From contig LSAX01000005.1 in assembly GCA_001557505.1 (NCBI GenBank), positions 1,550,001 through 1,614,000 of the forward strand: a stretch of DNA of 64,000 nucleotides. Reading direction: 5' to 3'. Positions within the stretch are counted from its first letter, which is position 1; every line of letters starts with the position of its first letter. The stretch comes from Reticulascus tulasneorum (lineage: Eukaryota; Ascomycota; Sordariomycetes; Glomerellales; Reticulascaceae). Below are positions 12,901 to 24,488 of this stretch, piece after piece. The notes below the pieces were generated by a model, which saw only the letters and a list, made by a program, of their open reading frames with translations, was not told the DNA's origin and did not search any database. Both the position numbers and the translations under genes were made by a program.

Positions 12901-15019
12901 GTGTTGTGGTGACATCCCGTCGTACTGCTGCTGCTCGAATCATTGCCTGGAGATGGCCGATCTCCGTGACGTGTTGCCGGAGTTCTGTCTTGGTCGCTCG
13001 GATACCCGACCGGACGTCGTTGCCGCGAATTACAGCCTGAAGAGCTGTCCATTTCGGACCGGAGGCTTGAAGGTGTTCCTGTTGAAGGGAAATCTGCCTT
13101 CTTGTTAGCATTGCCCTGGAGGCCGCCTGCAGGGCGGCGATCGCGGGAGCCTGTCTTTCCAAGAGCTTCTGGTCCCTGCCGACTCCGTCTCTCAACAGCA
13201 TTCCACGAACAGCAGCCTGGAGCCGTTGAACATCTCCAGACGTCTGGCTCGTCTCTTGCCGCTGAGCGATGAGGTTCTTACGGACCAAGTAGCCCTTAAA
13301 TACCGCTTGGATATCTCGTACAGGCCCTCCACTCTGCGCTAATTGAGATCTAAAACCACGTACCTCATCGCGGACCTTCTTGGCCCGAATTAGACTTTGG
13401 AGCTCCAGAATATCTGGCTCCAACATCTTCCAGAACCGCTCCTTGTTCGCCACCCTGTTCCGCACAAGAAACCCCCGTGCAGCACTCTGCAGATCCACGG
13501 CAAATCGTCTCATCTGTAGCCGATATCCAATAATCTGGCGACTGAAATCTCCACGAATTCGAGATTGGAGGTCGATTAGCCAATCCTCGGAAACCCATAG
13601 CTGCTGCATCGTGTTTCCCAACTTCATTCTTGCCAGGGCTCCTCGCATCTGGGCTTGTAAGTCAATAATTGAGTCTTCGCTCTCGCCCAACTCTCGATCC
13701 ACCCTCTCTTCTTCGGTCTCCTCCGGTTCCGGCGTCGGTTCAACTCCAAAGTCGGCCCCCATATTGCCAAAGGTCGGCATGTTGATCCCAAGCTGGTCGA
13801 GGCCTTTCTGCATGGCTTCCAGTTCGTGGTGTTCGAATTGCAGCTGACCCACGAGATTGCCAATGCGGAAATCGACAATTCCTTTTCTGAAAAGCAGCCA
13901 GCTCAAGGCGTGGATGCAGTAAATGACCTTTGGGGTGTTCTTCTTTTCGTAGAGATCGATCAGCTCGAATCGGAATAGATCTGGTAGCTCGACCTCGTCA
14001 AGATAGCGGAAGAATATCGCAATGTTGTCGGAGTGCCTGTATTGAAGCCGCTGATGACGGAATATGCGGAAGCGACGGTCTGGGTTCAGGGCTTCCACCA
14101 TCTCCGCAAGCGTGACTCCGTCTCGCAGCGCCTCTTCCAGCTCCACGATGGGAGGAATCGACTTGTGCATAACATCTTCGATCCACTCCTTCGCCTCGCC
14201 AATGTGACAGAGGTATTCGTAGGCCTGAAGGAACTGCCGTTGCTTGTCCATCCAGTTGCGGCCCTCCCAGCCGTAACCACCAGGTCGCTGTCCAACCTGG
14301 GTTTCATTGGGTTTGTCAGCTCTCTGCAACCTCCGGCGACCGCGTAGGCCGACCACCTCTTGCGCCGGAGAGGTGATTGCAAATTCGTCGGCAGATTCAG
14401 ACTGAGCTAGTCGGGATAGCGTTCGTAGTTGACTGGTGGAGGATCGTCCTAAATTCTCGAGATCTGGGCGGGCGAGCTGTGTTGAGTGGGGTTGTTGAGG
14501 GGAATGCGCGCGAGGGAGCGCCGCACTTCCTCGATTGATTGAATCAGATCGGGTCAGTACCATGGAGTTTGGTCTGATTGCTGAGGTCCGAGGGATTGGA
14601 GAAGAGCCACCGTCGAGTTGCGACGAGGCCAACTTCCCAATGTCCATACTCTTGCCACGTTCGTGACGGTATCCATTTCGAGGAGGCGGCGGCGTTGGAG
14701 TCGGCGCTGGTGCCTGAGGAAGTGGCCGAAGAGATTGGCGCGTCATATGGTAGACGCTTTCTTGCTCCTTCCTTGGGTCAAGATTTTCTCCTCCAGAAAA
14801 GGTGTGATGAGATCGAGTAACATCGCTTTGGCCGCGTTTGTGTTGTTGCGCTGCGTATCCGCTCGAGGCTGAAGAATATTGTGTGCTCGCTCGGCTGTTA
14901 TCGGAATAGTGCGAGTACCCCGACGATGCGGAAGACGAAGTGGTCGATGGTTGGCGGTTCACATTGACGCCGAAGTCAAGTGTATGCGACTGGCGAAGGG
15001 GGTGTGGCCGGTACGACAT
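9970..15019 (-). CDS. rng2: IQGAP-type cytokinesis scaffold (Rng2/SepG)
   Basis: Scaffold for the contractile actomyosin ring and septum formation. Two exons, 10443-15019 and 9970-10360, join across an 82-nt intron (GTAAGT...CTACAG) into 1655 residues, the usual size for fungal IQGAPs. The first 250 residues are Ser/Pro-rich and disordered. A calponin-homology actin-binding domain spans about 262-385 (from RQFLQAYEYLCHIGEAKEWI to HALSWLLFRKG). About 14 degenerate IQ-like repeats follow at about 453-850 (for example DLQSAARGFLVR, DIQAVFKGYLVR, KIQSFIRAKIQG). A RasGAP-related domain lies at about 975-1250. It has WRFYLQPALTAPE where active GAPs have FLRFxxPA, in keeping with IQGAPs that bind but do not activate small GTPases. 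The RasGAP C-terminal domain runs from about 1420 to the end and crosses the intron. The gene is divergent from IMP dehydrogenase. Confidence 0.95.
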
Positions 15020-16632
15020 TTCGAAGATTAGTACTGTGCCAAAGGAAGCTTGCGCTGATCGATCTTGGGGATGTGGAATGCGGATGACAACATTAGGGCG
15101 CCTTCGTTCGGGATATCGTGTGGTATGCCGGTGGATCTAGGGCAGAATGATTTGTGGTCGCTTTTCTGGCCGGCCGGCGTGTAGTACTGGAGAAACACTT
15201 CCTAGGCGAACGAAGGGATTCTGAGGGGTGATCCGGGCTGGAGTGACGTGTAATGTCGCGTAGTGGAATGGAAGGAAATCTTCTCGAGCATGAGCGCGCA
15301 CAGCGCAGAAGCAGGGAGGAGAGCAGTCGATGAATGAGGAAAGGAATATTGGAAATCAACTATTGCAAAGTGCTCTTCATCCCAATTCAGCCACGACCAT
15401 TTAGAAGCAGCCGCATTTCATCAGGGACCAGGTTGGAAGGGATGATAGCTCTTTGCGTGGAGGTTGGCAAACGGAGGGGAGGGGGGGAGGACGAATGTCC
15501 TCATAAGGAAGTTTGTTTATTTACTCCCGAGACCGCTAAGTTAAGCGGTAACCAGCCCCTCACCCCCTGCTCAACCAGGATTTTCTTGTGGGTCTCTGGC
15601 GCCACTGATCAGCCGATAATATTCCGAGCCCGATATTGGCCATTCGCAAAACCTTGTTTTTCTGTTCTCTTGTCAGGTGGTCCGACATGGGTTGTACGAA
15701 GTTGAGTGCCGTTAATTACTACGTAGTAGCAGCCAAGCAGCCAAACAAACCAACTTGGCACTCATGGCTATGTATCCAGGCTGATTCCTGTCTACGTTTT
15801 TGATCAAATGAGCTACCTAGTTACAGGCTCCTTGCACTGTGGCCAAAACGGCATGAGTACCACTAACTACTTGTTATTGGGGTTGGCAAAGCATCCTCTT
15901 CGCCCTTGCGACGTGTGTTGAAAACGTAGAGGGGCAGGCGTCAAAGCAGTGCTGTCCCATAGTAAGAAGATGGTTAAACACATCAGCACATGTAAAGTCA
16001 AGCAAGAAGCTATGTATAACGCAGCAAGCAAATTAAAGAGATGAATTGAGCATGGTGCATCCTTCTTCAGATCCAAAGATGGTGTTTCCGTACTCTCAGA
16101 TGTTCAAGCTGATTACGCGAACCATCCACGGTACGACACTGTCCTCCATTGGGTTCTGTTCTGATTAACATACATAAGAATGGCTCTTGACACTCAGTGG
16201 CTTCCGAGATATCCGCAATAAGTCAAACTCCTACACAAATGTCAGTGCAGAAGAAGTCACTATAACACGGTTCCTGAAGGAAATACAATCTTCTTCAATC
16301 CCGATAATACGGGAAGAACTCGCACGGTAATTGGGTAATTGTATCTCAAGTCCTCCTTCCCAATGGGTGGTCTCGCCCCCTGATGAACAGCCCGTCCTGC
16401 AGATAGGACCTGGATGCTTCACCGCCTGCAAGCTGCCCCGCACCACCACCATCAGGTCAGCCCATGCAGGCCAAGGGCCCCAATAAAAAAAAATCCTGCG
16501 GGGTCCCATCACGAACTTTTTCTCTTCTTTCTTCTAACGGGAAGAAGAGACATCTGTATCTTAGTCCTCGAAATAGCCAAGCATATTCTTCGAAAGACTA
16601 GCATATCTTCGACCTCAACATCTTCTTTAAAC
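15020..16632. promoter_or_regulatory. Divergent promoter region, rng2 / IMP dehydrogenase
   Basis: 1.6 kb between two divergent start codons (15019 on minus, 16633 on plus). A pyrimidine-rich tract (ttttctcttctttcttctaa, about 16518-16537) precedes the IMP dehydrogenase start by about 95 nt, as is common at fungal transcription starts. An ATG at 16414 is in frame with IMP dehydrogenase with no stop between, and several out-of-frame short frames exist. No coding gene is supported. Confidence 0.5.
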
Positions 16633-18493
16633 ATGCCTTCGGCCAACGGAACCAGCTCAGCCAAGGTCCTGGACCACCGAAAGGCTCTCGATCTCCTAAA
16701 GGAGTATGAGAGCCGCGATGGCCTTGACATTCGCGATCTGATGGACACCAAGAAGCATGGTGGCCTCACCTACAATGACTTTCTGCTCCTCCCGGGCTAC
16801 ATCGGCTTCCCTGCTTCCGAGGTCGTTCTTGACTCGCCCGTCACGAAAAGAATTACCCTGAAGACGCCATTCGTCTCGTCGCCCATGGACACCGTCACTG
16901 AGCACGAGATGGCCATCCACATGGCTCTACAAGGCGGTCTTGGCGTCATTCACCACAACTGCTCGCCTGACGCGCAGGCCGATATGGTGCGAATGGTCAA
17001 GAGGTTCGAGAACGGCTTCATCCTCGATCCAGTGGTCATCAACCGGAACACAACTGTCGGCGAGGCCAAGGCTCTCAAAGAGAAGTGGGGTTTTGGAGGG
17101 TTTCCCGTGACAGGTTCGTGTTTTACTCTCCATCGAACAACACTCTCTCGCGCTACAGCTTTCATGATTACATACCAATCACTATATAACTTTCGTTCCA
17201 CCGTATTGACACTCGTCATGGGGAGACTCATACTATGACCGAAGCTGCTTCCACACACTTTTTTCACCCTCAAGTCGGTTCGTAGCTGACACTTCTTACT
17301 AGAATCTGGCAAGCTCGGATCAAAGCTCCTCGGTATTGTCACCAATCGTGACATCCAGTTCGAAGATGACCCGAACACACCCGTCTCAAGCGTCATGGTC
17401 ACCGACCTCATCACTGCCCCATCTGGCGTAACCCTGTTGGAGGCAAACAAGATCCTGGCCAAGTCCAAGAAGGGCAAGCTTCCCATCGTGGACAAGGATT
17501 TCAACCTCGTATCCATGATCTCGCGATCCGATTTGAACAAGAACCAGGTCTTCCCCCTCGCGTCCAAGCTTCCGGACAGCAAGCAGCTTATCTGCGCTGC
17601 AGCCATCGGAACCCGGCCCGAGGACAAGATACGGCTCCAGAAGTTGGTGAATGCGGGGTTGGATGTCGTTGTGCTGGACAGCTCGCAGGGCAACAGCATG
17701 TACCAAGTCGAGATGATCCAATGGATCAAGTCCGAGTTCCCCGACCTCGATGTCATTGGCGGAAACGTCGTGACTCGAGAGCAGGCCGCCACTCTGATCA
17801 GCGCCGGAGTGGACGGTCTTCGAATCGGGATGGGAAGCGGCTCTGCGTGCATCACGCAAGAGGTTATGGCCGTAGGCCGTCCTCAAGCCGCCGCGGTCCA
17901 CGCCGTCAGCAGCTTTGCGGCTCGCTTCGGCGTACCTTGCATTGCCGATGGCGGTGTTCAGAATGTTGGCCACGTTGTAAAGGGCTTGGCTCTCGGGGCT
18001 TCGACCGTTATGATGGGTGGGCTTCTCGCTGGCACCAACGAGTCTCCCGGCACGTCATTCGTGTCTCGGGAAGGCAAGCTTGTCAAGGCATATCGAGGCA
18101 TGGGAAGCATTGATGCCATGCAGGACAAGAAGGCAGGCGGAGGGAGCAAGGACAGCCAGAAGAGCAACGCCGGCACGGCTCGGTATTTCTCCGAAGGAGA
18201 TAGCGTTCTTGTAGCTCAGGGTGTCTCTGGCTCGGTGGCCCACAGAGGGTATGCTGCTCCTCACCCACACCGTCCATCGTATCGCTGACTTTTTGCGCAG
18301 GCCTATTAGCAAGTTCGTCCCCTACCTGGCGGCCGGCCTCAAGCACTCCTTGCAGGACTGTGGGATGAAGAGTCTGGTGGGACTCCGCGAGGCCGTCGAG
18401 AACGGCACGCTGAGGTTCGAGATTCGAACCTCCAGCGCGCAGTTGGAAGGAAATGTGAACATGGAGTCATATGAGAAGAAGCTTTTTGCCTAG
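16633..18493 (+). CDS. imdA: Inosine-5'-monophosphate dehydrogenase
   Basis: Oxidises IMP to XMP with NAD+, the committed step of guanine nucleotide synthesis, in the cytosol. Three exons, 16633-17113, 17303-18248 and 18301-18493, give 539 residues. [15 protein letters not shown] starts the barrel, and [16 protein letters not shown] follows. A CBS-pair (Bateman) region spans about 120-240. DSSQGNS (about 286-292) binds the substrate, and the catalytic loop [13 protein letters not shown] carries the nucleophile C343. [13 protein letters not shown] is the flap, with the Tyr of the ordinary mycophenolate-sensitive type, and ESYEKKLFA is the usual fungal C-terminus. AAAIGTR keeps Ala at the position where yeast Imd2 has a resistance-linked Ser, so I infer a housekeeping rather than a resistance copy. 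The start MPSANGTSS is favoured over an in-frame ATG at 16414, which would add 73 unlikely residues. Confidence 0.96.
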
Positions 18494-18944
18494 AGCAATT
18501 ATGAGAAAATTGAATAGCATATAAACCCTTGGATTTTAAAGGGGTTTAGGTCCGGTGGCCATATTTTTGGATTCGTACTTGGAGTTGGGGGGTACTGTGG
18601 TGAACGTAGCGTTCTGGATACCAAGTAGGGGATTAAAATGAATCATGTGCAGACGAAATCACTCTAGAAGTGCGGTCGGTCTGTCTGTCGGTGTACAGCA
18701 GGAGTTTAATGTCATTTGATAGCTGCATCTATGTCTTATTGTCACTGTTCAGACATGCCTAAATTACTTTTCCCATGCGAGATGAATAAACAAAACCCAC
18801 CATCCCCATGTCATGCAGAACGCCAAGCCAATGATGAGAATGACAATGCTTAGGGGAAAAACGAGAAAGAACTTTCGGAATCCACAAGAAGAATCCGAAC
18901 CCGAGCTTGAGGTCATGACCAGATATCCAGTTGTGAGGCAGCGC
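18494..18944. other. Convergent 3' flanks of IMP dehydrogenase and MFS gene
   Basis: 451 nt between two convergent stop codons. It contains an imperfect inverted repeat (18522-18548, taaaccctt / aaggggttta around an AT-rich loop) 29 nt after the IMP dehydrogenase stop. Nothing else is seen. Confidence 0.5.
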
Positions 18945-21152
18945 TCAACCCCGGTTCACGGACTCGTAGCTCGAGCGCTTATCCACATCATCAACGTTAA
19001 GTAGCGGCGAATCCTCGGCAAAATCATCGTCGGTATACCTCTTGGAGCTACTTGGTTCGCTGTCTTTCGGTACGACAAAACTGCTCCCCTGCAGCGTTGC
19101 CTCATCCTCGTCCGTGTCATCCGTGATAGCGTCCTCCGAATCGTCTTCCTCGTCCTCTTGGTCGCTGCTATCAGTCGACTGCGTGAGGGCATCGCCGTCA
19201 ATGACCATGAAGACCGGGATGGCGCCGACCAGTGCTGTGATAGCGAGCAGCCACCAAGCGGTAATCATGAATCCGTGGCTCACGCCCCATGTGAAAGCCG
19301 CGCCGGACATCGCGGGACCGATGGCCCGGCCCAATCCGCTGAAGGCGGTGGCGAAGCCGTTGAGTGTTCCGAGGATGCGGAGGGAGGAGGCCGAGTTTGT
19401 GAGCAGGATAGTCATGCATGGGAAGCCGAAGATTGTTGCAAAAGATTTGAAAATCATTGTGACGGCGAGAAACGCGTAACGCAGGGTCTTGTCTTGGACG
19501 AGGACTGTGTAGGGGGTCAAAAAATAGACGGCCGGGAAGGTGAATGCTGAAAACCTATTAGCAGGGTTCGTGAGGCGTCATGTAGGTGGGCGGAAGCTTA
19601 CCGCAGATTTTGAAGCAGTTGAGGACGCCGAATCTATTGCACAAGGGGGGGAACAGTATGAACTGGATGAGGCCGCCCGTGATGCCGTATATAGTGAAGA
19701 TGGTACCAATCTCGCCAGAGTTGAGTCCGAAGCCGCCGAAAAACTGAAAGGGCAGGTGAGTGTTGTCCGGTGTCGGCTTCACGCGGTGGTGATTAAGAAA
19801 CACAGAGAGGATTTGGTCGTATGCCACCGAGTGGAGGGCCAGAAAAGTGTAGCAGACTAGATTGATGATGGTCTGCGTGGAAAAGACGTCGGCCATCCTG
19901 GGCGCCGCCGTCGAAGATATCTTAGAGTTTTGCTGCGAGTTTGAGTTGCGCTTCGACCCAGTGGGGAGGAGAGGCGCCGTCGCCTCACCGTCGACGAACG
20001 ATAGCCGCCGCGGATGGCGATGGCTGCTCGACGATCGCCGGAAAGGGCGAGTCAGCCTCTTGCCCATCAGCAGACCCCAGTCTTGGCGATGGCGGCGACT
20101 CTCAAGTGTTTCCTGTAGAGTGTTTAGTGCATGTACAAACTCTAGACGAAGACAAGCTGGTCTACCTTTAGAAAGAATGTAGCAGTCGCCATCGATATCA
20201 AAAAGAATACCGCCGCAATCAGATTCGGGAGAGCAAAGGGGAACTTGATGAGAAAGGCGTTGTTTCCGAAGACAGAAGGGAAACGCTCCGCGGGCTTGGC
20301 AAAGAATCCACCGAATGCTGGACCGAAAATGGACCCTATGGACCAAACCAATGGCATTATACTGAACGCTCGCGGTTGTAATGAGCGTTCCGGTACCATC
20401 TCTGCGACCATAGTTCTTATGATGCCCACTACGATAGGTCAGCCACGCTGTCCCCGTATTTAACCAAAGGACGACATACCATTTCCGTTTCCAGCACCTA
20501 GAATTGCTCGCACGATAATAGCCATGGGTAGACTGGAAGACAACCCCCATATTATAAAGCAAATCATCGTTGATATTTGACCAATAACGATAGTGGGTTT
20601 CCGGCCCATCCTGTCGGATGCTCTACCCCAGGGCACGGCGGTGACACTCTGAGAGAGGGAAAAGACGGCGGAGGTTATGCCGGCCCATTTGGCAACATCT
20701 TTCTCCTCCACTCCAAAGCTTTTGATCATCTCTGGAAGGTAAGGGAAGACGGAAGTCAGAGCTAGAGGCTCAGCGAATCTCGCAACAGCTGGTAATCAAG
20801 TTAGCATTACAGTGCTGGACAGGCTTGATGATACCTAGATCTGTGTTGTTGCTGCTCCGTACAATGCTAGGCCTGCAAATCCTCCAAAGCCATTTACTAT
20901 GTCTCAGACAATCAAATACGAGAGTGTTCGCTCGCACATCACCATGAACATGCCATCAAGTCTGAGACCAACCAAGCACGTTCATAATACTGGCAATTCA
21001 ACGCAGGATGGGAGCAGCTGCAGGATGATATTTGGTGCAAGGTAATAAATGTGATAGATTTGAATTGCGTCTGTAGTAAACAGTTCTCGCTCACCCAATA
21101 TTGCCAGTTGCTTTGCAGGCAACTTTGCCTCCGGCCGCTTTGATTTCACCAT
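18945..21152 (-). CDS. MFS transporter, DHA1/ZIF-like
   Basis: Proton-coupled multi-drug/metal-chelator type permease related to yeast YCR023C and plant ZIF proteins. Five exons, 21095-21152, 20480-20788, 20166-20428, 19602-20112 and 18945-19546, give 580 residues. The small first exon encodes MVKSKRPEAKLPAKQLAIL and joins across a 306-nt intron to AVARFAEPLALTSVFPYLPE, the conserved first transmembrane helix of this group. MFS motif A is GRASDRMGRKP. About 12 helices are expected, with a long basic/Ser-rich cytoplasmic loop after helix 6 (RRSSSSHRHPRRLSF). The C-terminal tail is very acidic and holds EDSPLL (558-563), an acidic dileucine signal that points to the vacuole. The substrate is unknown. 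It converges on IMP dehydrogenase. Confidence 0.9.
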
Positions 21153-22459
21153 CCTGGGAACGACGCAGGGCTGGCTGTGAGCCTTGTAAGAAGAATGGCG
21201 TCCGAGGATTTAGCTGCAAACTGGTCCGAGCCCGTAGATTGGATTAACTCGTTGATATGGTGGAGAATGTAGCACGAACTAGCCAAGATCGCTAGGAAAC
21301 GAATATGAGGTCAAAGGAGAAGAAAGAATGGGAAGAAGAGTTTAACGGGAGAGTCACAGGGACGAGGCCATGAACAAAGAAAGATGGAGTCATAATGCAA
21401 ACCTTTAAGATCCACTCTTCGTCTGCAGGCGGATGCAGGGCTGCGCTAACTGCTCAGAGGCTTGGGGGGGGGGGAGAAGGTGTCACTAGCATTCGGCCTC
21501 GTGCAGTGGCTTCCGCCGACCCCCGTTTCATTGCTTACGGAATCGTAAATGGCCTTCGTCGAGAGGCTGGGTGCCCCAAGTAGGGAAGCCCGGGCGATGC
21601 ATAGCCGGTGATACGGCTTGCAGAATGCCCCACGATACCCTGTATACATATGGTCGTACTCTGCCCACAGGGCATATTGTCTCGGATGTGGGATATGTGA
21701 ACTACCTAGTAGTTAGTGTACTTGTTCTTGCAGCGCATCCGCAAGCCTGCCTCAATTCACAACCGGCGCAATCTGTACCAGTGGGTGTGGTGGCGATAAG
21801 TCCGTTGTCGGCGGGAAGAGATGAAAACATGGGAGAGATGGTGTGATGGCTTGCAGAATGGACGTCAACGGGTCTCGGGAACACAGTGGGAGACAGTGTA
21901 TGCACTGGCCTTATCTTTCCAGGAGGCTACTTTAAGTGTATGAGAGCACACTCTTCCACTTAATTCAGGCGTATTTCAACATAATTCAGATGTAGCCGTT
22001 TCACAGGGTATATCTCTTTTCATCACGAGTCACAGTAAGAACTCTGCCCTTGAGGCATAGGTAGGCCCAGGCCTATTCACCCCAGTGAGCCAGTCAGCCA
22101 GTGGGAAAAAATGCCACTTCGGCCCCGCAAATTGTCCATGACGTTGCCTGGATGCGGTTGGCGGGGTCCGTTTTAGTGGCGCCCTTCAGCGAATCCCTGC
22201 CCGCTAAGAGATATCCTAATAGAATGATTGGCCGACGTTTTGAAGGGTCCGATATGCCGCCGATGGTAGCCGCTGGGCTATGTCCCCTGTAAGTTACATT
22301 TGGACAATGGAAGTGTAAGAACTGAGTCTTACGCCGGACCAGCGATGCGGAACTCAAGAGGCTGAATAGCTTCATATTGGTACGAGAGTATCAAATCACG
22401 GCCAGAGCTTGAAGAATCTAAATTATATACATGAATGCCGCTTCTCCTGCTCTCGCGAT
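21153..22459. other. Intergenic, promoter of MFS gene
   Basis: 1.3 kb between the MFS start and the stop of the DUF1996 gene, both on the minus strand. It contains a G homopolymer near 21464-21475 and no supported gene. Confidence 0.5.
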
Positions 22460-23679
22460 TCAAATAATCGGATTCGCCCCTGGCAGCTTGCTGAGCCATC
22501 CATCCACTGGCTCGCTGACTGTCGGCTTTAGCTTGCATTGATTGGCAAGATTGGTGGCCTGGGACTTGAGCTGCGGGCAGTTGACGTTGCAGTTGGCGTC
22601 CATGGCCTTCTGCAGCGAATCTCCCTTCCACCCAAACACATAGTCGCCATGTTGTCCATATCCGGTGCTGTGACAAGGTCAGAGTGAGAACACGACCGCG
22701 GGGAGGGGCAGGCACGTACGTGTCACCCATGCTGAAGACGAAAGGTTGGCTTCCGTCAGCGGGCCACTCGGCCTTGTTGTTAAAGCCTCTGGTGTCCCAT
22801 ACGATCTCGTAGAAGAGCTGGGGAATCTTAACGGGGTGCGACGCCGGGCACGGCCCGTTCGACTCGAACGTTCCGCTGGACGGAAAGGCAACGTGGCTCT
22901 TATGGTCCGGGCTGTCGAGATTCTTTCCGTCCCAGCAGGTCGGGAAGAAGATGTTGGAGCGGATACCTCCCTCGCAAGCTCCCTTGGGTAGGTCCCGGGT
23001 ATCGGCGCCGGTCCCGGGGGCACCGCCAAACCCGTTCGGGCCGCCCCAGTTCTTACCGAAGCAACGAAAGCTGGACTGGCGCGCCTCTGCGGTGTCCTTA
23101 TTCGCGCGCACGATCGGGTCGCCAACCAGCATTCTGAACCCGGGCTTGAAGGCCGTGACCTTGGTCCTGCCATCGTATGGCTGGATGTAGTAGACGGTCA
23201 TGCCGCCCGTCGCCTGCTCGAGGTACTGGTTGCCCATCTGGGGCACACGGATGAGAGATCCATTGCGTGCCTTGAAGTACAGGACGGCAGTCCAGTAGTT
23301 GGAGAAATCCTCGCTAAACGTGCAGGTCGTGCACGTGGAAAGGGTAGGGAGGTCGAGCTTGGGGTCCATGGAAACGTTAAAGGCATTCTACGAGGGCCGG
23401 TCAGTTACGCGAGCCAACACTCCTGGGACGCTCAAGGACAGCAATACGTACTCCTCCCACGATCTGGTGAAGATGCGGGGATCCCACCAGTCCCGGGTTG
23501 ACCAATCTATGAGCATGTCAGCGATCGGGAGATCTAGATAGGCACAGCAGCAGTAACCAGGTAAGGGTCGGGGTCACTAACGGGTCGACACGGTCAACGA
23601 CCAATTGCGAACAGGAGAATCGAAGCATCGCATGCACCGTCTGCGCGGTGAGCGCCAGGGCTAGGGTCTTCCACTGCAT
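22460..23679 (-). CDS. Secreted DUF1996 protein
   Basis: Four exons, 23582-23679, 23452-23506, 22720-23387 and 22460-22667, give 342 residues. The N-terminus [17 protein letters not shown] is a short signal peptide. The 55-nt second exon encodes [18 protein letters not shown], the hallmark (DPxVxPG...HxHQIxGG) that opens DUF1996, and the next exon continues NAFNV. Later conserved pieces are [40 protein letters not shown] and FYEIVWDTR; the last exon gives [20 protein letters not shown] and a C-terminal four-Cys stretch. DUF1996 proteins are secreted or wall-associated and widespread in filamentous fungi, often induced during growth on plant matter, but their biochemical role is unknown. It is divergent from the M28 peptidase gene. 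Confidence 0.93.
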
Positions 23680-24488
23680 CGTGATGTCGGCTGTCGCAAC
23701 TTACGCTGCACTAAGGGCAAAGCAATAATAGTAGTGTTGAGGGATGAGGACCCGGGAGACGAGGCGAGGAGCCCGTCCGGCATCCATGATCCGGTTTGTA
23801 TAAGTACTCTTGCCAAGAATTCCCTGCGGAGAGAGACTTTCGCCCTCGTCTCGTCGTCGTGATGGAAGCCGGGCGCTCATGCAACTATCGGGGTGACAAG
23901 ATGGCCTATATTAATATATATCCCCTGCCTGCTATACCAACTGCCCAGCACGCAGTAAATTGAAGCACCTGTCAAAAAGGGATAACGTAGATTGCAAGTC
24001 TAAGCGAAAAAGCGGGGGAATGCCAATGGGCAGAATTGCGCGGCTCTATCGTTCCTTTCCGGCCATTTCGCCAGGGGTTGCGCCACGCCGGGCTTTTGTG
24101 CTCAGATTACGCCATCTGCGGCCGAGAGATCGGCGGGCTGCACTCTCTCTTGCTTCAACTTCATCCGCATCACCTGAGATTGCCACAGACCCAGTCCCGA
24201 ATTGCCAGTAGCCATTCAGCTGGCATAGTTCCTAACGAGTAAGTCTTGGCTGTTCATTTGCCGTTTGAGAATTCACCGAGTCGGCGAGCCTGGGCGAAGC
24301 GGAGGACATGCACTTAAGCCGTACAGCCCACGACGTCCGCCCTCCCGTTTGCCCCCCCAGAGCCAAGAACCGCACCCTACTCCACAGATATAGTTTTTGA
24401 TAGCGCACCTGATGGTGTTTTTAACCGGATTGAATACTCTGGAACTCGTTGCGCTGATACATCACAGATTTCATTTCCGTTAGTGAAG
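23680..24488. promoter_or_regulatory. Divergent promoter, DUF1996 / M28 peptidase
   Basis: 809 nt between two divergent starts. An AT-rich TATA-like block (tattaatatatat, about 23914-23926) lies about 235 nt upstream of the DUF1996 start. No gene is supported inside. Confidence 0.4.

Noticed and set aside
16633..18493. Mycophenolate-resistance type IMP dehydrogenase beside a toxin cluster
   Set aside because: The flap Tyr and the AAAIGTR Ala are of the ordinary type and no biosynthetic genes surround it.
22329..22459. Extension of the DUF1996 frame to 22329
   Set aside because: Reading through the intron at 22668-22719 gives a non-conserved tail; splicing restores the family C-terminus and ends at 22460.
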